The notes beneath the pieces are model-generated. The model searched no databases and was not told where the DNA came from. It saw nothing but the letters and a program-made list of their open reading frames with translations. From the NCBI RefSeq assembly GCF_001423405.1, contig NZ_LMNS01000012.1:63203-127202 (forward strand): a stretch of 64,000 nucleotides of DNA, in the 5' to 3' direction. Shown here one piece after another: positions 37,001 through 44,262 of the stretch. The DNA is from Methylobacterium sp. Leaf123 (GTDB lineage Bacteria > Pseudomonadota > Alphaproteobacteria > Rhizobiales > Beijerinckiaceae). Both the position numbers and the translations under genes were made by a program. Each line of letters starts with the position of its first letter. Position 1 is the stretch's first letter.

Positions 37001-39664
37001 GCGCGCATGGTCGCCGCGCTCGAAGAGCGGGCCCGCCGCCACGCCGCGCAGGCGGAGACGGTGGAGGAGCGTCAGCGGGCCGTCGCGGCGCTGATCGAGG
37101 AGGGCACCGCCCGGATGGTCGCGGCTCTCGACGAGCGGGCCCAGCGGCAGGCTGCCTTCGCCGAGACCCTCGATGGGCAGCGGGACGCCTATGCGAGCGT
37201 GATCGAAGAGGGCACTGCCCGCATGGTGGCGGCCCTGGACGAGCGGGCCCAGCGGCAGGCCGCCTTCACCGAGACCCTCGACGGGCAGCAGGAGGCCTAT
37301 GCGAGCGTGATCGAGGAGGGCACCGCCCGGATGGTCGCGGCCCTGGACGAGCGGGCCCGGCGTCAGGCCGCCTTCGCCCAGACCCTCGACGGTCAGCGTG
37401 AGGCCTATGCGAGCGTGATCGAGGAGGGCACCGCCCGGATGGTTGCGGCTCTCGACGAGCGCGCCCAGCGTCAGGCCGCCCTCACCGAGGCCTTCGACGG
37501 CCAGCGGGACGCCTATGCCAGCCTGATCGAGCAGGGCACCGCCCGCATGGTCGCCGCGCTGGAAGAGCGGGCCCGCCGCCACGCGGTGCTGGCCGAGGCG
37601 TTCGACCGCCAGAAGGAGGCCTACGCGGCCCTCATCGACGGCGGCACCGCCCGGATGGTCGCGGCCCTGGACGAGCGTGCCGAACGGCAGGCCGCACTGG
37701 CCGAGACCTTCGACGAGCGCCAGAACGCCTATGCGGCGCTCGTGGACGACGCCATCGCCCAGATGGGCCGGATGCTGGAGGAGCGCGCCCGCCGTCACGC
37801 CGCCGAGGTCCAGGCCCGCGCCGACGCGCTGGCCGAGACGATGGATCAGCGCAACGGGGCGCTTGCCCGCATGATCGACGGACCGGCCGCGGCTCTGGCC
37901 GATGCACTGGCCGAGCGGGAGCAGGCCCTCGACCGGCTCATCGCCGACAAGGGTGCACCCCTGGTCGAGGCGCTGCGCGAGCGCACCGACGCCATCGTCG
38001 TCCGCACCGTCGAGTCGGCCAAGGCCCTGCGCGTGGCGCTGGACGAGGGCGCGGCGGCCTCCGCCGACACCGTCGCCCAGGCGCATGAGCGGGTCCGCCG
38101 CGATGTCGCCGGCTTCCTCACCCGGATCGAGAACGCCAATGACGGGCTGAAGGACCTCGTCGGCGGCGCCTCGGAGAATCTCGGCGCCATCGAGCAGGGG
38201 CTCGCGGCCCGCGTCGAGCAGATCCAGTCGGCCCTCGACCGGGTCGCCGCCGACACGGCGCAGGCCTCCGACCGGGTCTCGACCCAGGTCGTGGCGCTGC
38301 GCGAGGCCTCGCAGGGAGCGCTCGCCCAGGCGGCGGACCTCGCCGAGACCCTGGACGCCCGCGGCAAGGCGCTGGTGGAGCGCACCGGCACCCATGTCGG
38401 CGCGCTCGAACAGGCCGCCGGCAATCTGGAGGCGGTGGAAGGCCGTCTCGCCGAGAGCCTGTCGAGCCGGCAGGCGGTGGTCGAGGCGGTGTTGTCCCGC
38501 CTCGAGGAGCGCAGCCAGGCCATCGAAGCTCAGACCGGCCGCTTCGGCAGCGTGATCGAGGAGACGCTGCGTGCGGCCGAGGCCCGCGCCCGCGAACTCA
38601 GCGAGAGCGTGGCCCGCGTGGCCCGCGAGGCCGGGACCGCGGTGGCGGGCGACTTCGAGCGCCTGCGCAGCGGCGCGGACGCCGAGAGCGCCCGCACGGC
38701 GGAAGCGGTGCGCAGCGCCATCGAAGCGGCATCCGCCAAGATGATGGAGAGCTTCGCCGCCGCCTCCGGCCAGTTCGGTGACTCGGTCACGCGGATGAAC
38801 GCGATGGCTGCCGAGATCCGCCGCGAACTCGACGCCACCCGCGCCGACCTGCAGCGCGGCGTTCTCGACCTGCCCCGCGAGACGCAGGACGCCACGAGCG
38901 AGATGCGTCGGGTCGTGGCCGAGCAGATCGACGCCCTGAACGAGCTGTCCGCCCTGGTGGCCCGCTCGAACCGGTCGGTCGATGTCGCCCAGCCGGCGGC
39001 GCAGGCCCGCGGGGCCGAGCAGCGTCGCACGGCCGAGGCCGGTCGCGCCGTGTCGGCTGCCGCACCTGCTCCGGTTGCCGCGCCTCCGCAGGTCCGCAAT
39101 GCGGCCCCGACGGCGGGCCGGTCACAGCCGGCGGCGGCCCCCGTGCGTCCGGCGAGCCCGGCCGCGGTCCAGGGACCGGTTCAGGGGCGGCCCGGCACCC
39201 GCGACAACCGCGGCTGGCTGTCCGATCTCCTGACCCGCGCCTCGCTCGATGACGACGGCGCCGAGGCGGTCCCCGCCCCGGCTCCGGCCGCCGCGCCCGA
39301 GGCGAAGGGGCCGGTGGAGCGGATCTCGCTCGATGCGATCTCGACCGACATCGCCCGGATGGTCGATCATCAGGCCTCGGTCGAGTTCTGGCAGCGCTAC
39401 CGCCAGGGCGACACCAACCTGTTCGACGGTCGCCTCTACACGGTCCAGGGGCGCCAGACCTTCGAGCAGATCCAGCGCCGCTACCGGGCGGATGCCGAGT
39501 TCCGCCGCACGGTCGATCGCTATGTCGGCGAGTTCGAGCGGCTGCTCGGCGAGGTGACGAAGAACGACCGCGACACCAAGCGCGCGGACGCCTACCTCAC
39601 CTCGGAGACGGGCAAGGTCTACACCATGCTGGCGCATGCCAGCGGCCGGTTCGACGAGGCCTGA
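31043..39664 (+). CDS. Giant apolipoprotein-like coiled-coil membrane protein, growth-pole-ring (GPR) type
   Basis: 2873 residues from ATG 31043 (GAGG upstream; ATGs at 31016 and 30854 are alternatives). An acidic N terminus is followed by two membrane segments (about 116-138 and 154-178). Then come roughly 2500 residues of near-continuous amphipathic helix with recurring units such as D-A-R-x-x-E-I-x-x-x-L-D and L-D-E-R-A. After a Pro/Ala linker a compact C-terminal domain (about 2756-2873) ends in ETGKVYTMLAHASGRFDEA. In Agrobacterium a protein of this design (GPR) forms a ring at the growing pole; the equivalence is inferred from architecture and order-level relatedness. Terminator at 39741-39780. 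Confidence 0.82.
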   Translation: MATEKKLKDPAEAALSAIEQALNLDIPAPGDSARVEPRLPDVGDGDPLADPFSEAGGRRTPTLDIDPSASDLPLPERGRSRREGGLLPPDRSLVANDDRQNIGILQQTLRVRPSRKPYLVAAIASFLWLNGLVALAWNQSGGDLKTFITGLTALQAAVVATAIAGPIVLFLITAMLAVRAHEMRLVARAVGEVAIRLAEPESFSTDAVLTMSQTVRREVAAVGDGVERALARAGELETLVRGEISTLERAYSDNEIRIRSLVDELIAQRESIVGSADRVRGAIAGSHENLSTELEGAAERIVAAINGAGERVTGALDARGTAITEALGEVGERVVGNVSTRGDDLVRQLTATSEGVRGGLEEIGTTLTSALQQRADEVTQAFERTGGALTRTLADNAGAVAQSLSETGTGLIEALDRQGGAVRETFERSTRGLEEAFLSRGTELTERFAQTGGAITARFAETGEGLSRNFAATGAAISEDIAVRGASLRTEIEAAGTGVSELIEGRGRDAQAALALAAGSVADDFSTRIDRVRDAFLASATRAAETMDGRGLELAGRIEAAASRVDDVIAVQGGALAANLDSTGERVVGLMTERAAQAAATVEQALAGLGASFAANANGTAESLREAVARLGEDLDARTGAAQEGIRRNTETATASVGASVEALERRLREAAEAMSGLLAERAVESTARMLHVAEETSGAAQAQSAAVTTRFAEAAEALRRAADEAAAAVESRSDDVVGRFQAAAERVGGELGSRSESASQALHAAIQRMADELSARSAEATGALALAAAHAGGEIGNRTDQSMHALQDLLRQVADEISVRGSEASVALSLAAAQAGGEIGSRADQSAQNLRDLLRQVQNEIDGRSAEVTDALARTAERVGGEVGARTEESLRSLRETLGRIGDELSARGAETSAALARAAEQAGGEVNSRTEASLRSLRDALAQIGDELSARSAEAAASLARAAQQAGGEVGGRTESALEALRETLRRLGDEVAARGEATAQALSRTAEGVGSELETRLGTLEDSFGRHGRGAAALIASQSDEAQARLEGAGREVVLAIAGHVSQVGDTLHRSHAAFVETADSRTRAVEEALGNRLAALQETIARGDILADRIAGNAQTLGDTLDSRLTEIDRIIAVQGNALADSLAERARLASETVEARIGEMESLSARRAAEIGESFAALVGQVDTRLGARANALNEALVLRSSEIARTLDEGNRILGDALDRRIEGSAQDIANRGRSVGDVLAARAAEIAERLERTTQDLARRLDEGAERLDTGVVARLDALSGTLEERTRHLDESFGVQALEAVRLIESRTRTIDGELTGRIRDLVALLERRSGLAVEALGGHVEAIAHLFDERAESLNHLFDERGGALAADLDQRGRVAVEGIEGRLSDITQALEQGGASLGALLDRRGTALLATLRDLMGQVDGLLGEGTGRLGHAFETQAGEIRSLLDSRADDLRGLMEGSAGRVRGELEAGLGTFETVLEERLRTVRDLLDARSAEIRDTFDHRTDDLRGLMEGGAGRVRNEFEASLGALDATLAERVRTVRDLLDARGAEIRDTFDHRTDDLRGLMESVSGRVGGAFEASFGRLDTTLEERIRMVRELLDARSDEIRNTLDSRTGELRSLVDGSAGHVRGEFETGLGALRAALEEPARTVQDLLDSRAGEIRAMLDARSDDLRTTLEERARTVQDILDHRTGEIRGLLDGHAGRLDEGFQGRILPLQAALTEGARLFVETLEGGIGRAAGEVDARTRGLAHLFDERLGVLGDIVDGRGQQVAQTVERRSQELRALFDGIHATLGALVDERSTALTGRLETQTQALATVFDERMRSLDGLVESRGGEFARLVENQTASLSQTVEARSEDFTARIDARLRAFATVVANRANALADAFDERQDAYTAQIDGGTARMVAALDERARQHAAQFETVEERQNAVAALIEEGTTRIAATLDERARQQTAFAEAFAEAFDGQRESYASLIEQGTARMVAALEERARRHAAQAETVEERQRAVAALIEEGTARMVAALDERAQRQAAFAETLDGQRDAYASVIEEGTARMVAALDERAQRQAAFTETLDGQQEAYASVIEEGTARMVAALDERARRQAAFAQTLDGQREAYASVIEEGTARMVAALDERAQRQAALTEAFDGQRDAYASLIEQGTARMVAALEERARRHAVLAEAFDRQKEAYAALIDGGTARMVAALDERAERQAALAETFDERQNAYAALVDDAIAQMGRMLEERARRHAAEVQARADALAETMDQRNGALARMIDGPAAALADALAEREQALDRLIADKGAPLVEALRERTDAIVVRTVESAKALRVALDEGAAASADTVAQAHERVRRDVAGFLTRIENANDGLKDLVGGASENLGAIEQGLAARVEQIQSALDRVAADTAQASDRVSTQVVALREASQGALAQAADLAETLDARGKALVERTGTHVGALEQAAGNLEAVEGRLAESLSSRQAVVEAVLSRLEERSQAIEAQTGRFGSVIEETLRAAEARARELSESVARVAREAGTAVAGDFERLRSGADAESARTAEAVRSAIEAASAKMMESFAAASGQFGDSVTRMNAMAAEIRRELDATRADLQRGVLDLPRETQDATSEMRRVVAEQIDALNELSALVARSNRSVDVAQPAAQARGAEQRRTAEAGRAVSAAAPAPVAAPPQVRNAAPTAGRSQPAAAPVRPASPAAVQGPVQGRPGTRDNRGWLSDLLTRASLDDDGAEAVPAPAPAAAPEAKGPVERISLDAISTDIARMVDHQASVEFWQRYRQGDTNLFDGRLYTVQGRQTFEQIQRRYRADAEFRRTVDRYVGEFERLLGEVTKNDRDTKRADAYLTSETGKVYTMLAHASGRFDEA
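36767..37858 (+). repeat. 108-bp tandem repeat array inside the giant gene (about 10 units)
   Basis: Units encode 36 residues each, typified by GTARMVAALDERAQRQ followed by AFAETLDGQRDAYASVIEE. Unit starts (the Gly codon) fall at 36767, 36875, 36995, 37103, 37211, 37319, 37427, 37535, 37643 and 37751. All steps are exactly 108 bp except one of 120 bp, which carries a 4-residue insertion. The central units are nearly identical at DNA level, so recent duplication is likely. Confidence 0.9.
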
Positions 39665-39680
39665 AGGCCGAGGGTCGGAG

Positions 39681-39711
39681 GAGGCGGGTTCGGTGTCACC
39701 GAGCCCGCCTC
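39681..39711. other. Long hairpin after the giant gene
   Basis: Near-perfect stem beginning GAGGCGGG (39681-39688) and ending CCCGCCTC (39704-39711), with further pairing of TCGGTG to CACCGA inside. It lies 17 bp after the stop and upstream of the true terminator; it may protect the mRNA 3' end. Confidence 0.5.
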
Positions 39712-39740
39712 GACCGCGATCGACCGGACTGTTCGATGAG

Positions 39741-39780
39741 AAAAAGGCCCCCGTCGCTGACGAGCGACGGTGGCCTTTTT
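39741..39780 (+). terminator. Strong bidirectional Rho-independent terminator
   Basis: AAAAAGGCC (39741-39749) pairs with GGCCTTTTT (39772-39780), and inside it CGTCGCT pairs with AGCGACG around a GACG loop. A T tract follows on either strand. It serves the giant gene on the plus strand and the XRE regulator gene on the minus strand. Confidence 0.9.
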
Positions 39781-39820
39781 CATACTTGTCGGTGTTCGGA
39801 GGGAGCCGGCGGGCGCCGGT

Positions 39821-40450
39821 TCACTCCATCACGGCGGCCTTCATGATGACGACCATCGTCGCCCGGCCCGGCCCGTCGCCGACGCAGCGGATGCTGTGGG
39901 GGCGGTCGCAGCGGTAGCGCAGGGTCTCGCCCGCATTGGCCCGCTGCACCTCGCCGGCCACATCCACCTCGAAGCTTCCCTCCAGCACCGAGAGCGACTC
40001 GACCGAGCCGCGCTGGTGCGGGTCGGATTCGAGCACCCCGCCGGCATCGGCGGTGAGGTCGTACCATTGCAGCCACTCGACGGTCTTGATCCAGCCGATG
40101 ATGGCAAGCCGCACCCGGCCGTCGTCGGAGACCAGCCGCGGGGTGTCGGCGCGCGAGAAGCGCTCGATGAAGGGTTCTTCGTCGGAGGTGGCGAGCACCC
40201 GCTCGATCGACACGTCGAGCGCCTGGCTCAAGCGCCAGATCGTCGCCAGCGTCGGATTGGTCTCGTTGCGCTCGATCTGGCTGATGATCGACTTCGCCAC
40301 GCCCGATTGCTCGGCGAGTTCGGAGAGGGAGAGGTTGTAGGCCTTGCGCAGCCGCTGGATCGTCTTGCCGAGCTGGCCCGAAAGCACCTGGGCGCCGCTG
40401 ACGAGATCCTTCGGCCGTCCACGTTCGAGGCTTGCCGCTATGTCCTGCAT
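39821..40450 (-). CDS. XRE-cupin transcriptional regulator
   Basis: 209 residues from ATG 40450. N-terminal helix-turn-helix at about 27-85 (LGKTIQRLRKAYNLSLSELA, GVAKSIISQIERNETNPTL), then a C-terminal cupin domain (about 110-205) with ESLSVLEGSFEVDVAGE. This class (PuuR/SinR-like with a small-molecule cupin) often controls amine or amino-acid catabolism and its own gene; no catabolic gene is adjacent. An 8-bp-arm palindrome upstream (40569-40588) is a candidate operator. Confidence 0.9.
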   Translation of the reverse strand: MQDIAASLERGRPKDLVSGAQVLSGQLGKTIQRLRKAYNLSLSELAEQSGVAKSIISQIERNETNPTLATIWRLSQALDVSIERVLATSDEEPFIERFSRADTPRLVSDDGRVRLAIIGWIKTVEWLQWYDLTADAGGVLESDPHQRGSVESLSVLEGSFEVDVAGEVQRANAGETLRYRCDRPHSIRCVGDGPGRATMVVIMKAAVME

Positions 40451-40568
40451 CACGTCGGTCCGCTGAAAGTGCCCGACAAAACGCGCGCGCGCCGGAAACA
40501 CCCTTACGGGCGGATCGGATCACGAAGTCTTGTGCGAGGCACCGAAAGGCGTTCCGTTATCCGAACGA

Positions 40569-40588
40569 GCGTTTGATCTGTCAAACGC
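40569..40588. promoter_or_regulatory. Palindrome, candidate XRE-cupin operator
   Basis: GCGTTTGA-tctg-TCAAACGC, perfect 8-bp arms with a 4-bp spacer, in the gap between the XRE regulator start and the thiD stop. Position and symmetry suit a dimeric helix-turn-helix regulator; binding is inferred only. Confidence 0.45.
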
Positions 40589-40626
40589 AAAAGCCGGGAG
40601 AGGGCTGATTTCGCGCAGCTCGGTGC

Positions 40627-41433
40627 CTACTGCCAGAGTGCGAAAAAGTGGTGGAGCGGGCCGTGACCATGGCCGACCGGCACCGTATCCGCCGCGCGAA
40701 TCGCCGCTGTCACGTAGGTCTTGGCACCCCCCACCGCCTCGGCGAGGCCCTGGCCGCGGGCAAGCCCGGCCGTCACCGCGGCCGAGAGGGTGCAGCCGGT
40801 GCCGTGGCTGTTGCGGGTCTCGATGCGTGGGGCCGCGAACCGGCGCAGGGTCCCGTCCGCGGCGATCAGGTGATCGACGCTCTCGCGGCCCTCGCCATGG
40901 CCGCCCTTGATCAGCACCGCCCGCGCGCCGCGCGCCAGCAGCCGCCGCCCCTGCGCCACCGCCTCGTTCTCGTGTCCCGCCTCCCCCTCGTCGAGCAGGG
41001 CCGCGGCTTCGGGCAGGTTGGGCGTGACGACGGTGGCCAGCGGCATCAGCTCGCTGCGCAGGATCTCGACGGCTTCCTGCGAGATCAGCCGGTCGCCGCT
41101 GGTGGCCACCATCACCGGGTCGAGCACCACCGGGATGCCGGGGGCGTGCCGCCGCAGCCCTTCGGCCACCGCCCGGATCGTCTCGGGCCGCGACAGCATG
41201 CCGATCTTCACCGCGCCGACCGCGAGGTCGGAGAACACCGAGTCGATCTGCGCGGCCACGAAATCGGCGGGCACGTCGTGGATCGCCTGCACGCCGCGGG
41301 TGTTCTGGGCCGTGAGTGCGGTGATGACGCTGGCGCCGTAGACGCGCAGGGCCGCGAAGGTCTTGAGGTCGGCCTGGATGCCGGCGCCCCCGCTCGAATC
41401 CGAGCCGGCGATGGTCAGGGCGATGGCGGTCAT
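40627..41433 (-). CDS. thiD: Hydroxymethylpyrimidine / phosphomethylpyrimidine kinase
   Basis: Phosphorylates HMP and HMP-P in thiamine synthesis. The 268-residue ribokinase-fold protein shows TIAGSDSSGGAGIQADLKTF at the N terminus, VLDPVMVATSGD in the middle, and the anion-hole/catalytic motif NSHGTGCTLSAA near the C terminus. GGGAAG site before the start. 47 bp after thiE on the same strand, so a thiE-thiD operon is likely. Confidence 0.95.
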   Translation of the reverse strand: MTAIALTIAGSDSSGGAGIQADLKTFAALRVYGASVITALTAQNTRGVQAIHDVPADFVAAQIDSVFSDLAVGAVKIGMLSRPETIRAVAEGLRRHAPGIPVVLDPVMVATSGDRLISQEAVEILRSELMPLATVVTPNLPEAAALLDEGEAGHENEAVAQGRRLLARGARAVLIKGGHGEGRESVDHLIAADGTLRRFAAPRIETRNSHGTGCTLSAAVTAGLARGQGLAEAVGGAKTYVTAAIRAADTVPVGHGHGPLHHFFALWQ

Positions 41434-41480
41434 GGGCGTCTTCCCTCGTTTGTTTCTTCGATGGTCCGCTTCTTCCGGCC

Positions 41481-42206
41481 TTAACGCGTGCCCGTGCTCC
41501 CGCGCTGGCTCAGCGCCTCATCGACCCGTGCGAGCAGATCCCGCGCCTTGGCCTCGGTCGCGCCGCCCTTGAACAGGGCGCCGATCAGGGCCACCCCGTC
41601 AGCCCCGGCCCGGATGACGGAGGCGGTGTTGCTGGCGTCGATCCCGGCGATCGCGCCGAGCGGTAGGCTCTGGCCGCGGGCGAGCCGGGCGCGGAACACG
41701 ATCCGCTGCAACCCGTCGAGCCCGACCGGCGGGTCCGGGTTGTCCTTGCTGGTGGTGGCGAACACGCCGCCGATGCAGGCGTAGTCGATGGGAAGCCGGT
41801 AGAGCTCGTCGGCCTGGGCGCCGGTCTTCACGGTGAGCCCGATGATGGCGCGCGGGCCGAGCAGGCGGCGTGCGTCCTCCGGGTGGAGATCCGATTGGCC
41901 GAGATGCACGCCCTCGACGCCGGCGGCCAGCGCGAGATCGACCCGGTCGTTGACGAGGAGCGGCGCCCGGCCGGCGAGGGCCGCATGGATCGCCCGGATC
42001 CGCGCGAGGGCCGCGCGGGCATCTGTCAGATCCTTGTCGCGGTACTGGAGCAGGGTGGCGCCCCCGGCCACCGCCTCCGCTGCGAGCGCCGCGAGCGCGC
42101 CGGCATCCGCGCCCAGCACGCCGACATCGAGGATGCCGTAGAGGCGCAGGTCCACGGCGACGCCCGCCGACGGCCGGGACAAACCGAGCCCTGTTCCACT
42201 ACCCAT
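41481..42206 (-). CDS. thiE: Thiamine-phosphate synthase
   Basis: Joins HMP-pyrophosphate and thiazole phosphate to thiamine phosphate. 241-residue TIM barrel with LLQYRDKD, LLVNDRVDLALAAGVEGVHL, GLTVKTGAQ, IDYACIGGVFATTSKDN and IAGIDASN, all standard ThiE landmarks. ATG at 42206 with AAGGGAG upstream. First gene of the pair with thiD. No TPP riboswitch motif is visible in the 475-base upstream gap, so control may come from elsewhere. Confidence 0.94.
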   Translation of the reverse strand: MGSGTGLGLSRPSAGVAVDLRLYGILDVGVLGADAGALAALAAEAVAGGATLLQYRDKDLTDARAALARIRAIHAALAGRAPLLVNDRVDLALAAGVEGVHLGQSDLHPEDARRLLGPRAIIGLTVKTGAQADELYRLPIDYACIGGVFATTSKDNPDPPVGLDGLQRIVFRARLARGQSLPLGAIAGIDASNTASVIRAGADGVALIGALFKGGATEAKARDLLARVDEALSQRGSTGTR

Positions 42207-42681
42207 GCCCGCTCCCTTCGATGAATCCGCCTTTTGATCTAGCAGGATCGGCCTGCCTCGGCGACCACCGCAGCACGCTCCTGCGGATACGGCCGGAGGG
42301 CCATCGCGCGAAGCCGCCTGGGTGGCTTCGCGGCGCCAAGAGCGCCGCGCGGAGCGGGCTTTTTCGGGGGCGTGAACCCCGGAAAAGCATCGAGCGAAGC
42401 GGAAGCCTCAGAGTGCCTCACAAAACTCCCGATCACCCTCGTCTTCCCTCTGGGCACGGCGGCGCGGCGGGAGTTTTGTGAGAGACACTAAGCCCGCGGA
42501 GGCGGGCGCCGGCGACTGAGGCCCGCAAAGCTCGAGTGATCGCCTCCGAGCGATTGCCCTGGATGAGGCGGCAGGCTCCGTTGACGGTGCCGGGGCCGAT
42601 CCGGCAAGACCGGAATGCGGGCCGGAACCGCTTCCACCGCCGAGGGGATGCCCAAGGAGAGGGCTGAAGGCCGACGAACGC
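42207..42681. other. Gene-free region with a cluster of hairpins
   Basis: 475 bases between thiE and nadQ, divergently transcribed. In order: CGCGAAGCC/GGCTTCGCG, GGCGC/GCGCC, then GCTTTTTCGGGG (42358-42369) with CCCCGGAAAAGC (42377-42388, one G-T pair), then the family B repeat. No coding sequence is supported. Confidence 0.55.
42412..42492 (-). repeat. Dispersed palindromic repeat, family B, copy 2
   Basis: Perfect 15-bp inverted arms CTCACAAAACTCCCG (42417-42431) and CGGGAGTTTTGTGAG (42468-42482) enclose a 36-base centre. On the minus strand it aligns along its full length with 3771-3853, including a centre containing TGCCCAGAGGGAAGACGAG. The AGTGTCTC-type flanks also match. Confidence 0.75.
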
Positions 42682-43686
42682 ATGAGCACGGCCGAACTGG
42701 GTGTGATCGCCGCCACGGCGGACAAGGGGACGCGCGCCGCCAGCGCTTCGTCCGTGGGGCTCGTGGCCGTGATCGTCGCGGCGACGGACGGCGAGCCGCG
42801 CGCGCTGACCGTGCAGGTCGGCGGCCAAGCCGCGGGCCGCGAGAGCGCCCTGCCCGCCGGGCCGTTGGTGCCCGAGCACGCCACCCTGGAGCGGGGCCTG
42901 CGCGCGTGGGTCGAGCAGCAGACGCATCAGCGCCTCGGCTATGTCGAGCAGCTCTATACCTTCGGCGACCGCGACCGGGAGGGCGGGCAGCACGACGTGC
43001 ACCTGCTCTCGGTGGCCTATCTCGCCCTGGTGCGCGAGCTGCGCCCGGCGGGCCTTGCGGAAGCCGCGTGGCGCAACTGGTACCGCTACCTGCCGTGGGA
43101 GGATTTTCGCGAGGGGCGCCCCCCCGCGCTCGCCGAGATCGAGCCGCGCCTGATGGAATGGGTCGCCGCCGCCTCCGATCCGAAGCTCCGGCGCATGCGC
43201 GAGGACCGGGTCGGGCTCAGCTTCGGCATCGGCGGCGCCTGGAACGAGGAGCGGGTTCTGGAGCGCTACGAATTGCTGTTCGAGGCCGGGTTGATCCCCG
43301 AAGCCAACGGCCAGAACGGCGCCGCCGTGCCCGACGACCTCGCGATCACCGGCCAGCCGATGGCCCACGACCATCGCCGGGTGCTCGCCACGGCGATCGG
43401 CCGCCTGCGCGGCAAGATCAAGTATCGTCCGGTGGTGTTCGAGTTGATGCCGCCGGCCTTCACCCTGCTTCAGCTTCAGCGAACGGTCGAGGCGCTCTCG
43501 GGCACCCGGCTGCACAAGCAGAACTTCCGCCGTCTCGTGGCCCAGCAAGGGTTGGTCGAGGAGACCGAGGCGCTCACCAGCGGCAATGCCGGGCGCCCGG
43601 CCCGGCTGGTGCGCTTCCGCCGGGAGGTTCTGTTAGAGCGCCCCGCCCCCGGCGTTCGGCTCACCCCGACGCGGCGAACGGTCTGA
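42682..43686 (+). CDS. nadQ: NadQ-type Nudix-related transcriptional regulator
   Basis: 334 residues. The N-terminal 220 residues have a Nudix-like fold (GRESALPAGPLVPEHATLERGLRAW, then LYTFGDRDREGG) in which the catalytic Nudix box is not intact. The C-terminal 80 residues form an NrtR-like winged helix (PPAFTLLQLQRTVEALSG, LHKQNFRRLV). NadQ (COG4111) is the alphaproteobacterial regulator of NAD synthesis and recycling genes. No nad genes lie in the window, although nudC, an NAD-degrading enzyme, is 39 kb away. Family assignment is from memory of domain order. Confidence 0.75.
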   Translation: MSTAELGVIAATADKGTRAASASSVGLVAVIVAATDGEPRALTVQVGGQAAGRESALPAGPLVPEHATLERGLRAWVEQQTHQRLGYVEQLYTFGDRDREGGQHDVHLLSVAYLALVRELRPAGLAEAAWRNWYRYLPWEDFREGRPPALAEIEPRLMEWVAAASDPKLRRMREDRVGLSFGIGGAWNEERVLERYELLFEAGLIPEANGQNGAAVPDDLAITGQPMAHDHRRVLATAIGRLRGKIKYRPVVFELMPPAFTLLQLQRTVEALSGTRLHKQNFRRLVAQQGLVEETEALTSGNAGRPARLVRFRREVLLERPAPGVRLTPTRRTV

Positions 43687-43742
43687 CGCGCACGGCCCGG
43701 CCCCTCCTCGCGAATGCCGGGTTCATGGTCCGGAAGGACAGG

Positions 43743-44018
43743 CTACCCTTCGAAGATGCGTCCGAACTGCTCGGGGCAGCCGGCGACGAGAGCCGGCGCC
43801 AGAGGCAGGTCGGCGCGGGTGCATAGGCTGAATCCGTAATAGGGCGTCAGCAACTCGATCTCGGGAACGCAGACCCAGAGACGAACTACCGATCCATGAT
43901 CGGTGATGCTGACGAGAAGCATTTGACGCGTGCGATCGAAGGCGACGGCCTGTTCGCGAAACAGGCGTTCGACCGAACGGACTTCATCCGTCGTGATCCG
44001 TTTATAAGCCCAAATCAT
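43743..44018 (-). CDS. Small hypothetical protein
   Basis: 91 residues from ATG 44018 (MIWAYKRITTDEVRSVERLF). It has the alternating pattern of a folded alpha/beta protein, with FDRTRQMLLVSITDHGSVVRLWV and an ending GCPEQFGRIFEG. Base composition is lower in GC than the neighbours. Convergent with nadQ. No family recognised. Confidence 0.6.
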   Translation of the reverse strand: MIWAYKRITTDEVRSVERLFREQAVAFDRTRQMLLVSITDHGSVVRLWVCVPEIELLTPYYGFSLCTRADLPLAPALVAGCPEQFGRIFEG

Positions 44019-44262
44019 CGGCAAACGCCCTCCAATGAGGTGTTTGCCGGCTCGGCAACGGGCGTTCAACCGGTCTGAACGCAGGGCAGCCGCCGGAATT
44101 GCCTGCGGATTAAGCGTATATCGAGAGCGTTCGACGGCCCTGATTGCTCATCACGCCCGCCCCATGCCGAACCTGAACGCGCGGAGGCGGCGCTGCGGGC
44201 GCCGGACGCCGCGCGGGCTCGGCACCGCCGAGCCCGAGTCGACCGAGCGGGTGCGCCTGGGC

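Noticed and set aside
36767..37858. Regular repeats resembling a CRISPR array
   Set aside because: The period is 108 bp with no unique spacers, and the repeats are in frame inside a large coding sequence.
32438..38395. Very long antisense open frame (1985 codons) opposite the giant gene
   Set aside because: It arises from the high-GC codon bias and repeats of the sense gene. Its translation is low-complexity and family-free, and the sense strand has membrane segments, a start site and a terminator.
42207..42681. TPP riboswitch in front of thiE-thiD
   Set aside because: None of the conserved THI-box segments (CTGAGA, ACCTGATCTGG-like) is visible on the minus strand, only simple hairpins and the family B repeat.
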